A stretch of DNA of 12,715 bases from Gammaproteobacteria bacterium (GTDB taxonomy: Bacteria; Pseudomonadota; Gammaproteobacteria; Arenicellales; JAOTYS01). Below, one piece after another: positions 4,988-12,715 of the stretch (the first letter of the stretch is position 1; every line of letters begins with the position of its first letter). Under the pieces are notes generated by a model. It worked only from the letters and a program-made list of their open reading frames with translations. It did no database searches and was not told the DNA's origin. Position numbers and translations under genes: made by a program. Location of the stretch: positions 1 to 12,715 of the forward strand of contig JAOTYS010000090.1 of NCBI GenBank assembly GCA_029861795.1. The letters are read 5' to 3'.

Positions 4988-7900
4988 TCAATCAGTGGTT
5001 GCCGTCGGAGCATGAATTCCTAGAAGATTCTTTATATCTTCCAATATTTGATAGTGCACCGGAATCAGTATCAGGGTAATGAAGGTTGCAAACAGCACAC
5101 CGAAACCGAGCGATACCGCCATAGGAATGAGAAACTGTGCTTGGGTGGTTTTCTCAAAGATTAGCGGCGTTAGTCCCGCGAAAGTCGTCAGCGAGGTCAG
5201 CAACACTGGTCGAAAACGGGCCACGCCTGCGCGAGTGATGGCATCACTCAACATTACTCCCTCGCGGAGTCGTCGGTTGACGTAATCCACTAATACAAGG
5301 CTGTCGTTTACGACCACTCCGCTTAAAGCGAGCATGCCCATGACACTCATGATGCTCAGTGTCATGTCAAGTAGCATATGTCCAAGAACAGCGCCCACCA
5401 CCCCAAATGGAATGACTGACATGACAATCAACGGTTGGATGTACGACTTGAAAGGGATCGCCAGTAAGGCATAAACGACAAACAGCACAAATACCACACC
5501 AAGACGCAGACTTCGAAAGGATTCCTGCTGCTCCCGCGCTTCACCTTCAAGGCTGTGTCTTATACCGGGGTGACGTTCGCTCAATGTGGATAAAAACCCC
5601 ACCAGATCAGCCTTGATGGCTTCGACATCGGAGGTTTCTTTGTCGACATCAGCGATCACGTTTACCGCCCGGTTTCGGTCGACGCGCTTGATAGTGGAGT
5701 AACCACGATCAACCGTAGCAATGGCCACCTCGGAAAACGGCACTTCAACTCCTGAGGGCGTACGAATACGCATCGATGCGAGATTGTTGTATGAGCGACG
5801 TTCCGACTCCGGATAGCGGACCATGACTCGAACGTCCTCGCGCCCTCGTTGAATACGTTGGGCCTCCTCGCCAAAGAATGCTTGTCTCACCTGCCGAGCA
5901 AGGCGTGAAACGCTCACATTCAGAAGCTCCGCATCCGGCTTGATGGAAAGTTGAATCTCCTCCTTACCTTCTTCGAAGGTATCACTGATATCAAATACTC
6001 CGGGGTACTGCTTCAAGCGCTGCTTCACTTGTTCCGCGACCACGCTCAACTGATCAAAATCCGGTCCTGTTAGCTGAACGTTAATAGGATCACCGCCACG
6101 TCCGATCTCGGCTCTATAGGTGAGCTCTTGGGCGCCGGGGATCGAACCCATCAGGCTCCGCCATTCACGGACGATTTCAGAACTGGTGACGTCCACTGTA
6201 CGTTCCTCGGGAGCAACGATTTCGAACCACACCCTGCCCCGATTAGTTCTTCCATTATCGCCTGCTGTTGCGAGGATTCCTTTGATAACGCTTTTCCCTG
6301 TTTGTGCATCGACGTACTTGTCACGCAAAGTTTGAGCAGCTAGGGATATACGTTCCACGTGTTTTGCAGTGATCTCGAATGGCGTCCCTGGAGCCATGGT
6401 GACCCCGGCGCGTGCGGTCTCGCTTTGCACCCGCGGAAAGAAAACAAACCCCATACGACCACTGAATACTAAAGTTAAGATGACAATAGCCACGGCTACG
6501 AACAACGACCATGTGAAGTAGCGTTGACGCAGCGCCGCAGACAGGACCGGTCTATAGATTTTCAAAATTGCCGTTTCCAGGCCAGTCGCCACTCTGCGTT
6601 GTAAGCGCACCAATATGTTATGGCGACGGTCCTGGTCACCATGGACTCGCAGATGTTTGAGGTGCGCTGGCAGAATGAGTTTGGACTCCACCAAGGAGAA
6701 AAGTAACACCGGTATCACAATCACTGGGATCTGAGCGAATATCTGGCCCCGCTGACCTTCCATTACTGCCAGTGGTAGAAAGGCGGCAGCGGTAGTAAGG
6801 ACACCGAAAGTAACCGGTACCGCGACCTCGTGCGTGCCGCGGATCGCAGCCGTCGTAGGATTACTAGTTATCTTGAGGTGGTTATAGATATTTTCTCCGG
6901 TCACGATAGCGTCGTCGACCACAATACCTAGCACCAGGATGAACGCAAAAAGGCTTACAATATTTATTGTTACGCCCAGCTCCGGCATCAACGCTAGCGC
7001 ACCCATGAAACTGATTGGGATACCCACACATACCCACAGTGCCACGGAAAAGCGTAAGAACAACGTGAGCAGCAGAAAAATGAGCAGGCCACCCTGCATT
7101 GCACTCTTGACCAGCGTGTTGAGACGCGCTTTGACAATGCGCGCCCTATCCCGCCAATAGCTGATCTCAACCCCCGGTGGCATGCGTGCGCTGACTTCGG
7201 CAATGTATTCTTTCGTAGCGCGAGAAATTTCGATAGCGCTCTGCTCGCCAGTCCGATAGACGTCGACCACTACTGCGGGCTTGTTGTTGAATCGTGCAAG
7301 TAACGGCTCTTCTTCGAATCCATCGTTTACATTGGCGATATCCGCAAGCGTTAGGCGTGTGCCGTCATCGCGTGTCAGCACTACGATATCGTCGAAGTCC
7401 GACTTCACATATGCTTGACCCTTGGTGCGCAGCAGCACCTCGCCTCCCTGGGTTCTAATCGACCCAGCGGGGAGGTCCATGGAGGCACGGTTGATGGCGG
7501 CTGCGATTGCCTCGAAGGTGAGCCCATACTGCTGCAAGGTCGCTTCCGAGACATTAATAGATATCTCGTAAGGCCGGACCGCGGTCAGTTCGACTTGGGT
7601 AATGTTCGGAAGACTCGCTAGGTCGTCGCGCACTTGCTCGCCCAACAACCGTAGTTCACGTTCCGCAAGATTTCCCGCTATCACCACACTGATAACTTCA
7701 CGTCGACGCTCGGCAATGTTATAGATTGGTCGCTCCGTTTCCGTTGGAAATGTGCTTATCGCATCGACTTTGTTCTTGATGTCGTCGAGTAATTCTCGTG
7801 CGTCGTAGCCCTTCTCTAGTTCGACACTCACCCTGCCAAATCCTTCGGACGCCCGTGAACGCAGTTCCTTAATGCCCTCCAAGTCATGAATCGCTTCCTC

Positions 7901-8107
7901 GATTCTGAGTACGACGCCTTCCTCAACCTCTGACGGGGTTGCACCGCGATACGGCATGTTGATATTGACGATGTCGAGCTCGAATTCGGGAAAAACTTCC
8001 AGTGGTATACGTGCAGTCATGGCGTGGAGGCCGAGCGCAAGGATTACCAGCATCAGCAAATTTGCAGCCACACCGTTACGCGCAAACCAGGTGATCATTC
8101 CGTTCAT
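4988..8107 (-). CDS. RND multidrug efflux pump, inner-membrane permease subunit
   Basis: A 1039-residue AcrB-like resistance-nodulation-division transporter, the full usual length, which exports hydrophobic compounds using the proton gradient as part of a trimer spanning the inner membrane and periplasm. The pattern is typical: TM1 at about 10-30, a large periplasmic loop, a TM2-TM6 block at about 335-480, a second loop and TM8-TM12 at about 860-1025. TM4 has the proton-relay pair D398-D399 in LGIVVDDAIV. At the place of AcrB K940 in TM10 the sequence is V-V-V-N934-D935-S-L-V-L-V-D-Y, so the relay lysine is absent, as in some related pump subfamilies to my knowledge. It overlaps the membrane fusion gene by 4 nt (ATGA) and is last in the operon. 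Substrates cannot be predicted. Confidence 0.95.
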   Translation of the reverse strand: MNGMITWFARNGVAANLLMLVILALGLHAMTARIPLEVFPEFELDIVNINMPYRGATPSEVEEGVVLRIEEAIHDLEGIKELRSRASEGFGRVSVELEKGYDARELLDDIKNKVDAISTFPTETERPIYNIAERRREVISVVIAGNLAERELRLLGEQVRDDLASLPNITQVELTAVRPYEISINVSEATLQQYGLTFEAIAAAINRASMDLPAGSIRTQGGEVLLRTKGQAYVKSDFDDIVVLTRDDGTRLTLADIANVNDGFEEEPLLARFNNKPAVVVDVYRTGEQSAIEISRATKEYIAEVSARMPPGVEISYWRDRARIVKARLNTLVKSAMQGGLLIFLLLTLFLRFSVALWVCVGIPISFMGALALMPELGVTINIVSLFAFILVLGIVVDDAIVTGENIYNHLKITSNPTTAAIRGTHEVAVPVTFGVLTTAAAFLPLAVMEGQRGQIFAQIPVIVIPVLLFSLVESKLILPAHLKHLRVHGDQDRRHNILVRLQRRVATGLETAILKIYRPVLSAALRQRYFTWSLFVAVAIVILTLVFSGRMGFVFFPRVQSETARAGVTMAPGTPFEITAKHVERISLAAQTLRDKYVDAQTGKSVIKGILATAGDNGRTNRGRVWFEIVAPEERTVDVTSSEIVREWRSLMGSIPGAQELTYRAEIGRGGDPINVQLTGPDFDQLSVVAEQVKQRLKQYPGVFDISDTFEEGKEEIQLSIKPDAELLNVSVSRLARQVRQAFFGEEAQRIQRGREDVRVMVRYPESERRSYNNLASMRIRTPSGVEVPFSEVAIATVDRGYSTIKRVDRNRAVNVIADVDKETSDVEAIKADLVGFLSTLSERHPGIRHSLEGEAREQQESFRSLRLGVVFVLFVVYALLAIPFKSYIQPLIVMSVIPFGVVGAVLGHMLLDMTLSIMSVMGMLALSGVVVNDSLVLVDYVNRRLREGVMLSDAITRAGVARFRPVLLTSLTTFAGLTPLIFEKTTQAQFLIPMAVSLGFGVLFATFITLILIPVHYQILEDIKNLLGIHAPTATTD

Positions 8108-9363
8108 AATTCGTTTGCCTGATCGTTGGTGAGATTAGCCTTTGAATTGAGATCAGGTTTGTCAGCGCTGTTGTATTCAGACCGAAGGATGTTGCCCTTG
8201 TCATTGACGATCGTCACTGCGACGCGGGTCGGTCCGCTAAAGCCAAGAGGAGTGAGTGAAATAAGTTCTCCTTCACTTAGTCCGTTTTGGATGACGACAT
8301 GGTCTGCATCACGCCAGACTATTTCTACTTCACGGCGGGAAAGCTGATTCTCCTGTGTTACTACATCGAGGGCACCACCGAGGCGCAACGCGCTGCTTGG
8401 CAGCACGAAAGCGTTTCGCAATGTATGACCTTTGATTTCGGCTTCCACAAACTGCCCGACTTTGAGTGGCGGGTTGCCGGTTATGCTCTTACCGTAAGGA
8501 TCGTCCACTTGTGCCACCACAAAGGTTTGTCGACTTTTGGTGTCTATCGCACCCTCGGTTCGGACTATGAGTCCCTGCCATTGATGTTTTTTGCGGCCAA
8601 TCTGTGCTTTGATAGTCACTGCGGGGCCGCCGCTAGACTCGCTCGCTTCACCCCGGTATTGCTCTGGCAGATCCACATGCTCGAGTTGCGCATTGGTCAA
8701 AGGCAGCCGGATCTCCACATAGTCCACCGCATAGATGCGCGCCAGTTCGGAACCTGATGAGGCGTATTGGCCAACATCGACGCTTTGTTGCAATACCCTA
8801 CCCGCGTAGGGGGCAGCGATGGTTGTGCGTCCCAAATTGAGGCGAGCCCGTTCGACTTCAGCCTTGGCAGCGGCAATGGCGGCCTGAGCACTTACGAGTT
8901 GTGGTTTGCGCAACACCAGCTCGCTGGGTTCGCCACCTTCACCCAGACGCTCCCAATCTCGTCCGGCCTGGGCGGCCCTGGCTTTCTCCTCTTCAAGCGC
9001 CAGGCGGGCCCGCGCGAGATTCGATTCCGCCACTATCACCGCAATTTCGTAGTCGCTTGGATCGATACGCAACAGCACATCGCCTGCTTCGAAAAATCCA
9101 CCATCACGAAAATTCCATAACACCTCAACCACACGGCCGGCCACCTCTGAGATCAGGGTACTTTCGGTCCTTGGCTGCACCGTGCCGTGGGCTTTCAACA
9201 GCACCTGGTAGTCGCTGGGTGTCGCGCGTATGGCGTCAACGCTTGGGATGGTTGGTTGTGGTAGTCGGCGTTCAGGCTCGGGTTTGGTCGCTACCGCGAA
9301 ATAGGCGATGCTTATGCTTAGTGCCAGCACTAGCAGGGGCGTCATGACTTTCAAAACTTTCAT
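8104..9363 (-). CDS. RND efflux periplasmic adaptor (membrane fusion protein)
   Basis: A 419-residue AcrA/HlyD-type adaptor that joins the RND pump to the outer-membrane channel. An N-terminal membrane anchor or uncleaved signal (about 7-25) has no lipobox cysteine, so it is probably not a lipoprotein. Then come a lipoyl-like half (about 60-95, with EVAGRVVEV and VLLRIDPSDYE), an alpha-helical hairpin rich in Ala, Glu and Arg (about 105-180), the second lipoyl half (TIAAPYAGRVL), a beta-barrel region and a membrane-proximal domain containing KVGQFVEAEI. The start is 18 bases after the outer-membrane factor stop, and the stop overlaps the pump start. No strong ribosome binding site is seen, so coupled translation is likely. 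The family is certain; substrate range is not. Confidence 0.93.
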   Translation of the reverse strand: MKVLKVMTPLLVLALSISIAYFAVATKPEPERRLPQPTIPSVDAIRATPSDYQVLLKAHGTVQPRTESTLISEVAGRVVEVLWNFRDGGFFEAGDVLLRIDPSDYEIAVIVAESNLARARLALEEEKARAAQAGRDWERLGEGGEPSELVLRKPQLVSAQAAIAAAKAEVERARLNLGRTTIAAPYAGRVLQQSVDVGQYASSGSELARIYAVDYVEIRLPLTNAQLEHVDLPEQYRGEASESSGGPAVTIKAQIGRKKHQWQGLIVRTEGAIDTKSRQTFVVAQVDDPYGKSITGNPPLKVGQFVEAEIKGHTLRNAFVLPSSALRLGGALDVVTQENQLSRREVEIVWRDADHVVIQNGLSEGELISLTPLGFSGPTRVAVTIVNDKGNILRSEYNSADKPDLNSKANLTNDQANEL

Positions 9364-9381
9364 GTCAAATCTCAGGTATGG

Positions 9382-10830
9382 CTACTCTGCAGTCGCCATT
9401 GTTGAGATTGTGTCCCTTTGTTTGCTCGTACTATCGTGCAGCTGATCGAACTCACCACCGAGGGCGAGGTAGAGATTGATGCGATTCTGCAGGCGCTGAT
9501 TGGTGGTGGTGATCAGGGCTTGCTGGGCATCAAAGGATCGGCGCTGAGATTCCAGCAAAGTTATAATATCCACGAGGCCTTCACGATACTGCTCGAGCGC
9601 CAACTTCTCGGCCTCGATAGACTCGTTTGCCGCATTCTTGAGAGCAGCTTCCTGCCGCACCAGGAATACCTCGGCTGTGAGTGCTGTCTCGACTTCTTGA
9701 AAGGCACGGAGCAATGCTTCGGCATAGTTTGCCAGAGCCTCTCGACTGTCCGCGATCGCCAGATCAGACTGCGCTTTAAGCCGACCTCCTTGAAAAATAG
9801 GCGCGGTGAGGGCGCTCGCGATCGCCCACACTAATGAGTCCATATCGAGAATCTCCTTCAATTCGCTTGAGCTGGTGCCACCGGAGGCAGTGAGCACGAG
9901 GCTGGGTAGTCGTCGCTTGTTTGCCTCGTTTACCCGTTCGTCTGTCGCAGCAACGCGCTGCTCCGCAGCAATGAGATCAGGTCGTCTCAATAGAAGCTCG
10001 GATGGCAACCCTGTGGGTATATTGCGAGTAATCGCCGGAAAGTTGTCATCGAGCTCGATCTTGCCCGAGGGATATCTGCCGGCCAGTACGTCGAGTTGTC
10101 GCCGAACTGCATCGCTTGTCGCTTTTTGAGATTCCAGGCGACCGATAGCCCCCGAGACGTTCGCGCGTGCAAGTCGCACATCCAGTGCACTGTTCAATCC
10201 ACTGCGAAATCCGTCTTCAATGACCTCGAGTGTGTCGCGGAAGCTCTGAAGTGTCTGCTCGACGAGTTTGACTTGTAGCTCGCTCGCTATTGCGTCAAAC
10301 CATACACGCGCCACATTGGCGGCAAGGGATAACCGTGCCGCCGCAAATTCTGCCTGGCTCACTTCAACATCGAATAAGGCGGCACGGGCCTGATTGCTCA
10401 ATCGACCCCAGATGTCTGCCTCCCAAAAGATATCTAAGCCAGAGCCGTAGCTATTGTTTCGAGATGCTGAGAACACAATGCCACCGGATGAGACATTGCG
10501 CTTAGTGCGCGATGCATCGACAAAGCCGGTAATCTGTGGAAATCGATCGGCGCCACGAATGATGGCAAGCGCACGTGATGCCTCAACACGTGTCGCCGCC
10601 GCTTGTAGATCAAAGTTTGCGACCACTGCCTCGCGCACCAGCGAGGATAACTTTGGATCGCCGAAGTCATCCAGCCATGGCTCAACGAGCGGTGCGGCCT
10701 CGGCCGACGCGCCAACCCATTTATCGGGGATATCCACCTGCGGCGCGTCGCTCTTGTGTTCGGACATCAGAGTGCACCCTGTAATGACAACGAGTGCACC
10801 ACAAAGGACTGCTATACCGACCTGCTTCAT
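9382..10830 (-). CDS. Outer-membrane efflux lipoprotein (NodT/OprM-type TolC family)
   Basis: A 482-residue outer-membrane factor forming the trimeric exit duct of the RND system. The signal peptide ends in a lipobox V-I-T-G-C19, so it is lipidated at C19, as in OprM and NodT proteins. Two repeated outer-membrane efflux domains follow (about 60-250 and 265-455), each rich in long helices. LPSELLLRRPDLIAAEQRV marks the second repeat and is a hallmark of the NodT type. Its ATG overlaps the TGA of the TetR gene by 4 nt and no ribosome binding site is seen, so translation is likely coupled to the regulator. Being in the operon, it is a dedicated channel for this pump. Confidence 0.94.
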   Translation of the reverse strand: MKQVGIAVLCGALVVITGCTLMSEHKSDAPQVDIPDKWVGASAEAAPLVEPWLDDFGDPKLSSLVREAVVANFDLQAAATRVEASRALAIIRGADRFPQITGFVDASRTKRNVSSGGIVFSASRNNSYGSGLDIFWEADIWGRLSNQARAALFDVEVSQAEFAAARLSLAANVARVWFDAIASELQVKLVEQTLQSFRDTLEVIEDGFRSGLNSALDVRLARANVSGAIGRLESQKATSDAVRRQLDVLAGRYPSGKIELDDNFPAITRNIPTGLPSELLLRRPDLIAAEQRVAATDERVNEANKRRLPSLVLTASGGTSSSELKEILDMDSLVWAIASALTAPIFQGGRLKAQSDLAIADSREALANYAEALLRAFQEVETALTAEVFLVRQEAALKNAANESIEAEKLALEQYREGLVDIITLLESQRRSFDAQQALITTTNQRLQNRINLYLALGGEFDQLHDSTSKQRDTISTMATAE

Positions 10831-11483
10831 GACGATTGATCTGTATAGGCCCGCATACCGTAGGCGGTGAATAGGACAATATGGTTAACGGCATCGCCGA
10901 TGTCGTGATGCGCCAGAACACCCTCATCGCCGTTATCGTAGAGTTCCTGCACTTGCAGTATGTGGATCAACTGCGCTACAAGTGAATGAATACATAAGCA
11001 CGCATGCGTTTCCTTCAGGTCGGGACAGACTTTTCGCAGTGCCTCCAACAACGCATTCATGGTCGGGCGTATCATTTCCTCGACAATCATTTCTTTCGGC
11101 ACGTAACGATCGACCATTTCTCGCATGATGAGTTTCATGGTGAGGCGTCCCCGACCGTCTTCCATAAGTGGCTCGAGAAACGCGTTGGCAAATGTGCGCA
11201 ACACCACTTCGAGTGACAAATCGCCACGGTCCATCAACGCTTTTAGTGCCCCGACACGGCGCTCGCGCAGCTCTGCGAATCGAAGCCTAAAAACTTCGAG
11301 GTAAAGCTGGTCCTTACTCCCAAAGTAGTAGTTGACCGCAGCGACATTACAATCCGCAGCGGCGGTGATATCGCGCACCGAGATGTCCGCAAAACCGGAT
11401 TCGGCGAAACGTTTGGCAGCAACCTCCAATAGACGCTGACGCACGCTATCGGTATTTGTGGAGGCTTGGGATTTAGTAGCCAT
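10827..11483 (-). CDS. TetR-family regulator heading the RND efflux operon
   Basis: A 218-residue TetR regulator. The DNA-binding domain is at about 13-70: LLEVAAKRFAESGF, then DITAAADCNVAAVNYYFGSK with the recognition helix around 47-55 and K57 at the end of the domain. The VNYYFGSKDQLY signature and the C-terminal region resemble the CecR (YbiH)/DUF1956-like group, whose members regulate efflux genes. It is the first gene of the operon, and its stop overlaps the outer-membrane factor start (ATGA). It therefore rises together with the pump, fitting autorepression relieved by a pump substrate. The predicted transcript starts only about 15 nt before the ATG and shows no Shine-Dalgarno sequence close to it. 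CecR relationship is by motif resemblance only. Confidence 0.9.
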   Translation of the reverse strand: MATKSQASTNTDSVRQRLLEVAAKRFAESGFADISVRDITAAADCNVAAVNYYFGSKDQLYLEVFRLRFAELRERRVGALKALMDRGDLSLEVVLRTFANAFLEPLMEDGRGRLTMKLIMREMVDRYVPKEMIVEEMIRPTMNALLEALRKVCPDLKETHACLCIHSLVAQLIHILQVQELYDNGDEGVLAHHDIGDAVNHIVLFTAYGMRAYTDQSS

Positions 11484-11495
11484 AAACGGTCGTTT
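11484..11495. promoter_or_regulatory. Candidate TetR operator 1, AAAC-N4-GTTT, abutting the regulator start
   Basis: AAACGGTCGTTT has 5-bp perfect arms (AAACG/CGTTT) around two bases and lies directly before the ATG of the regulator, inside the short 5' leader. Together with the site at 11510-11521 it forms a pair of AAAC-N4-GTTT boxes with centres 26 bp apart. Binding by the encoded TetR protein is inferred. Confidence 0.45.
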
Positions 11496-11504
11496 TAAAC
11501 TTCC

Positions 11505-11533
11505 ATCTAAAACAAATGTTTCGATGATGTCAA
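11505..11533 (-). promoter_or_regulatory. Predicted sigma70-like promoter of the RND efflux operon
   Basis: On the minus strand a perfect TTGACA (11528-11533) is followed after 17 bases by TTAGAT (11505-11510). The -10 is weak (3 of 6). Transcription would start near 11498, leaving about 15 nt before the ATG. The spacer carries candidate operator 2, a classic place for repression. An imperfect inverted repeat CAACCGC/GCCGTTG (11531-11552) lies just upstream. Confidence 0.5.
11510..11521. promoter_or_regulatory. Candidate TetR operator 2, AAAC-N4-GTTT, inside the promoter spacer
   Basis: AAACAAATGTTT has 5-bp arms (AAACA/TGTTT) around AA and fills most of the space between the -35 and -10 boxes of the efflux operon promoter. 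It shares the AAAC-N4-GTTT pattern with operator 1. A bound repressor would prevent RNA polymerase binding. No experimental support is available from the sequence. Confidence 0.5.
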
Positions 11534-11571
11534 CCGCAAATATGAGCCGTTGGTGATCGTGATGATGACAT

Positions 11572-12715
11572 CTATTTAGTCCTGAGCATGGAAGCGGTGG
11601 CGAACACGATAAAGATTATGATTGCCGATGCAATAAATACTCGGGCGCCTAACAAGTTGTATAGCAGTCCAGCAGTAACCAATCCGACGATACTCGCTAC
11701 GGCGCCAACGCTACTCGCGAATCCCTGAACTGCGCCCTGGTAGGTCTCCCCTGCTCGCTTGGACAGGGTAGACATCACCGATGGCCACATTAACCCGTTG
11801 CCCAGGGCGATCAAAGCCGCAGCCATATAGATTACCGCTTGGGTGCTGGACATCAATAAAGCAAAACCCAAACTCAACACGAGACTTCCCCAAATCACCA
11901 GTGTTCTGTCGGTCCACTTCTTCGATGCCCGGGCGAGAATGGGTCCCTGCACGACTACCATCAGTAGGCTAAGTATGGCGAAAAACACCCCCGCCTGGCT
12001 GACCGACCATGCCAATCCCTTTACTGCATAGATTGGAAACGCAATATAGAAAAAACTGAAGCCAAGCATCACCATGAAGTAGATTGCCAATAGCGCTGGA
12101 ATGCATTCCAGACTTAAAATTTCTTTGAGGGAGGTTTCCTTAGTGCCTTCGATACGAAAACACTCTTTGTGTTCCTGTCCAAATACTTTCCTAACGTTAG
12201 TGTGTTCGGGATCGTGATATAGCGTGCAACGATTCGACTCCTTGAGGCCGACGGCAATGATGAAGGTAGCAACAAGGGAAATGAGTAGCGCCGCCACCAC
12301 CGGTAGAATTTCTCCCCAAATGGTTGCCCCAAGCAGGCCCGCTAATGCGGGTCCGAACACAAAGCCGAGATTTCCCGACACCGCCATTTTCCCGAAATTC
12401 TGATTTCTCTGGTCCTCATCCGTAATGTCTGCCAGATAAGCATTGGCCACCGATACGTTTCCGCCGGTGATGCCGTCGGCAGCCCGTGCTATAAACAGCA
12501 CAATCAGTGGCAGCGTCAGGGTGAACTGCCCCAATACCTGCGAATCCATCTCGATCAAAGCATTTTCCGGCAGAAGGAAGGCGCCCAGGAAAATCATCCA
12601 TGACAACAAGGTGCCCAGTTGGCTTAGTAGGAGAATCTTTCGCCTGCCATATCGATCGGACCATCTCCCAAGAATGGGGGGCCCAATAAGCTGAAACGCG
12701 GAGTAAGTGGCACCC
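11572..12715 (-). CDS. Major facilitator superfamily drug:H+ antiporter, TetA-like (5' end outside window)
   Basis: The last 380 residues of an inner-membrane MFS transporter; the frame stays open to the window edge, so the N-terminus (about TM1 and part of TM2) is missing. A TTG at 12609 is in frame but is not the true start, because coding continues upstream through motif A, G-R-W-S-D-R-Y-G-R-R-K (visible residues 16-26), the loop between TM2 and TM3. R77 with D80-G81 marks the motif B region in TM4, and GFVFGPALAGLLG (about 117-129) is the antiporter motif C in TM5. A long charged loop near the middle divides the two six-helix halves. These features place it with 12-TM TCR/Tet-type drug antiporters. 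It ends 88 bp before the RND operon regulator, whose own promoter lies in that gap. Substrate unknown. Confidence 0.9.
   Translation of the reverse strand, partial: GATYSAFQLIGPPILGRWSDRYGRRKILLLSQLGTLLSWMIFLGAFLLPENALIEMDSQVLGQFTLTLPLIVLFIARAADGITGGNVSVANAYLADITDEDQRNQNFGKMAVSGNLGFVFGPALAGLLGATIWGEILPVVAALLISLVATFIIAVGLKESNRCTLYHDPEHTNVRKVFGQEHKECFRIEGTKETSLKEILSLECIPALLAIYFMVMLGFSFFYIAFPIYAVKGLAWSVSQAGVFFAILSLLMVVVQGPILARASKKWTDRTLVIWGSLVLSLGFALLMSSTQAVIYMAAALIALGNGLMWPSVMSTLSKRAGETYQGAVQGFASSVGAVASIVGLVTAGLLYNLLGARVFIASAIIIFIVFATASMLRTK

Noticed and set aside
9418..9834. 138-codon plus-strand open frame opposite the outer-membrane factor gene
   Set aside because: Antisense shadow of the NodT-type gene with no ribosome binding site or recognisable domain.
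12607..12609. TTG at 12609 as the start of the MFS gene
   Set aside because: The frame continues to the window edge and encodes the conserved motif A upstream, so the gene is truncated by the window, not started here.

Overview
The window reads as chromosomal DNA of a Gram-negative proteobacterium, most likely an environmental gammaproteobacterium. The grounds are a tripartite RND efflux operon with an outer-membrane lipoprotein channel, a class I glutaredoxin, a Tat-exported solute-binding protein and sigma70-like promoters. This is inferred from gene content only; no RNA gene or other taxonomic marker is present. No tRNA, rRNA, CRISPR array, insertion sequence or integrase was seen.

Left block (1-2377): one Tat-exported family 5 (peptide/nickel type) ABC substrate-binding protein on the minus strand, without permease or ATPase genes in view. 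It has a plausible TTGACG/TAAAGT promoter about 190 nt upstream of a strong ribosome binding site. It looks more GC-rich than the rest of the window. Two inverted repeats and a short tandem repeat lie past its 3' end.

Redox block (2378-4750): two divergent transcription units. On the minus strand are an AhpD-like CxxC protein (carboxymuconolactone decarboxylase family) and a glutaredoxin with an unusual CGYC centre. On the plus strand are a TetR-family regulator and, 6 bp later, a cytoplasmic DsbA/FrnE-like thiol oxidoreductase that ends in a good intrinsic terminator. The shared 161-bp promoter region is full of short palindromes, and one overlaps the -35 box of the AhpD/Grx promoter. Three different CxxC enzymes plus a regulator carrying a Gly-Cys motif like that around the redox cysteine of NemR suggest a thiol or electrophile stress module. 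This is the most interesting part of the window.

Efflux block (4988-11533): a compact minus-strand operon of TetR regulator, outer-membrane factor, membrane fusion protein and RND pump. Two junctions are 4-nt ATGA overlaps and the third is an 18-nt gap. Just before the regulator is a TTGACA promoter whose spacer holds an AAAC-N4-GTTT palindrome; a second copy abuts the start codon. This fits an autorepressed, substrate-induced multidrug efflux operon.

Right edge (11572-12715): the 3' part of a TetA-like major facilitator drug:H+ antiporter on the minus strand, whose N-terminus lies outside the window.
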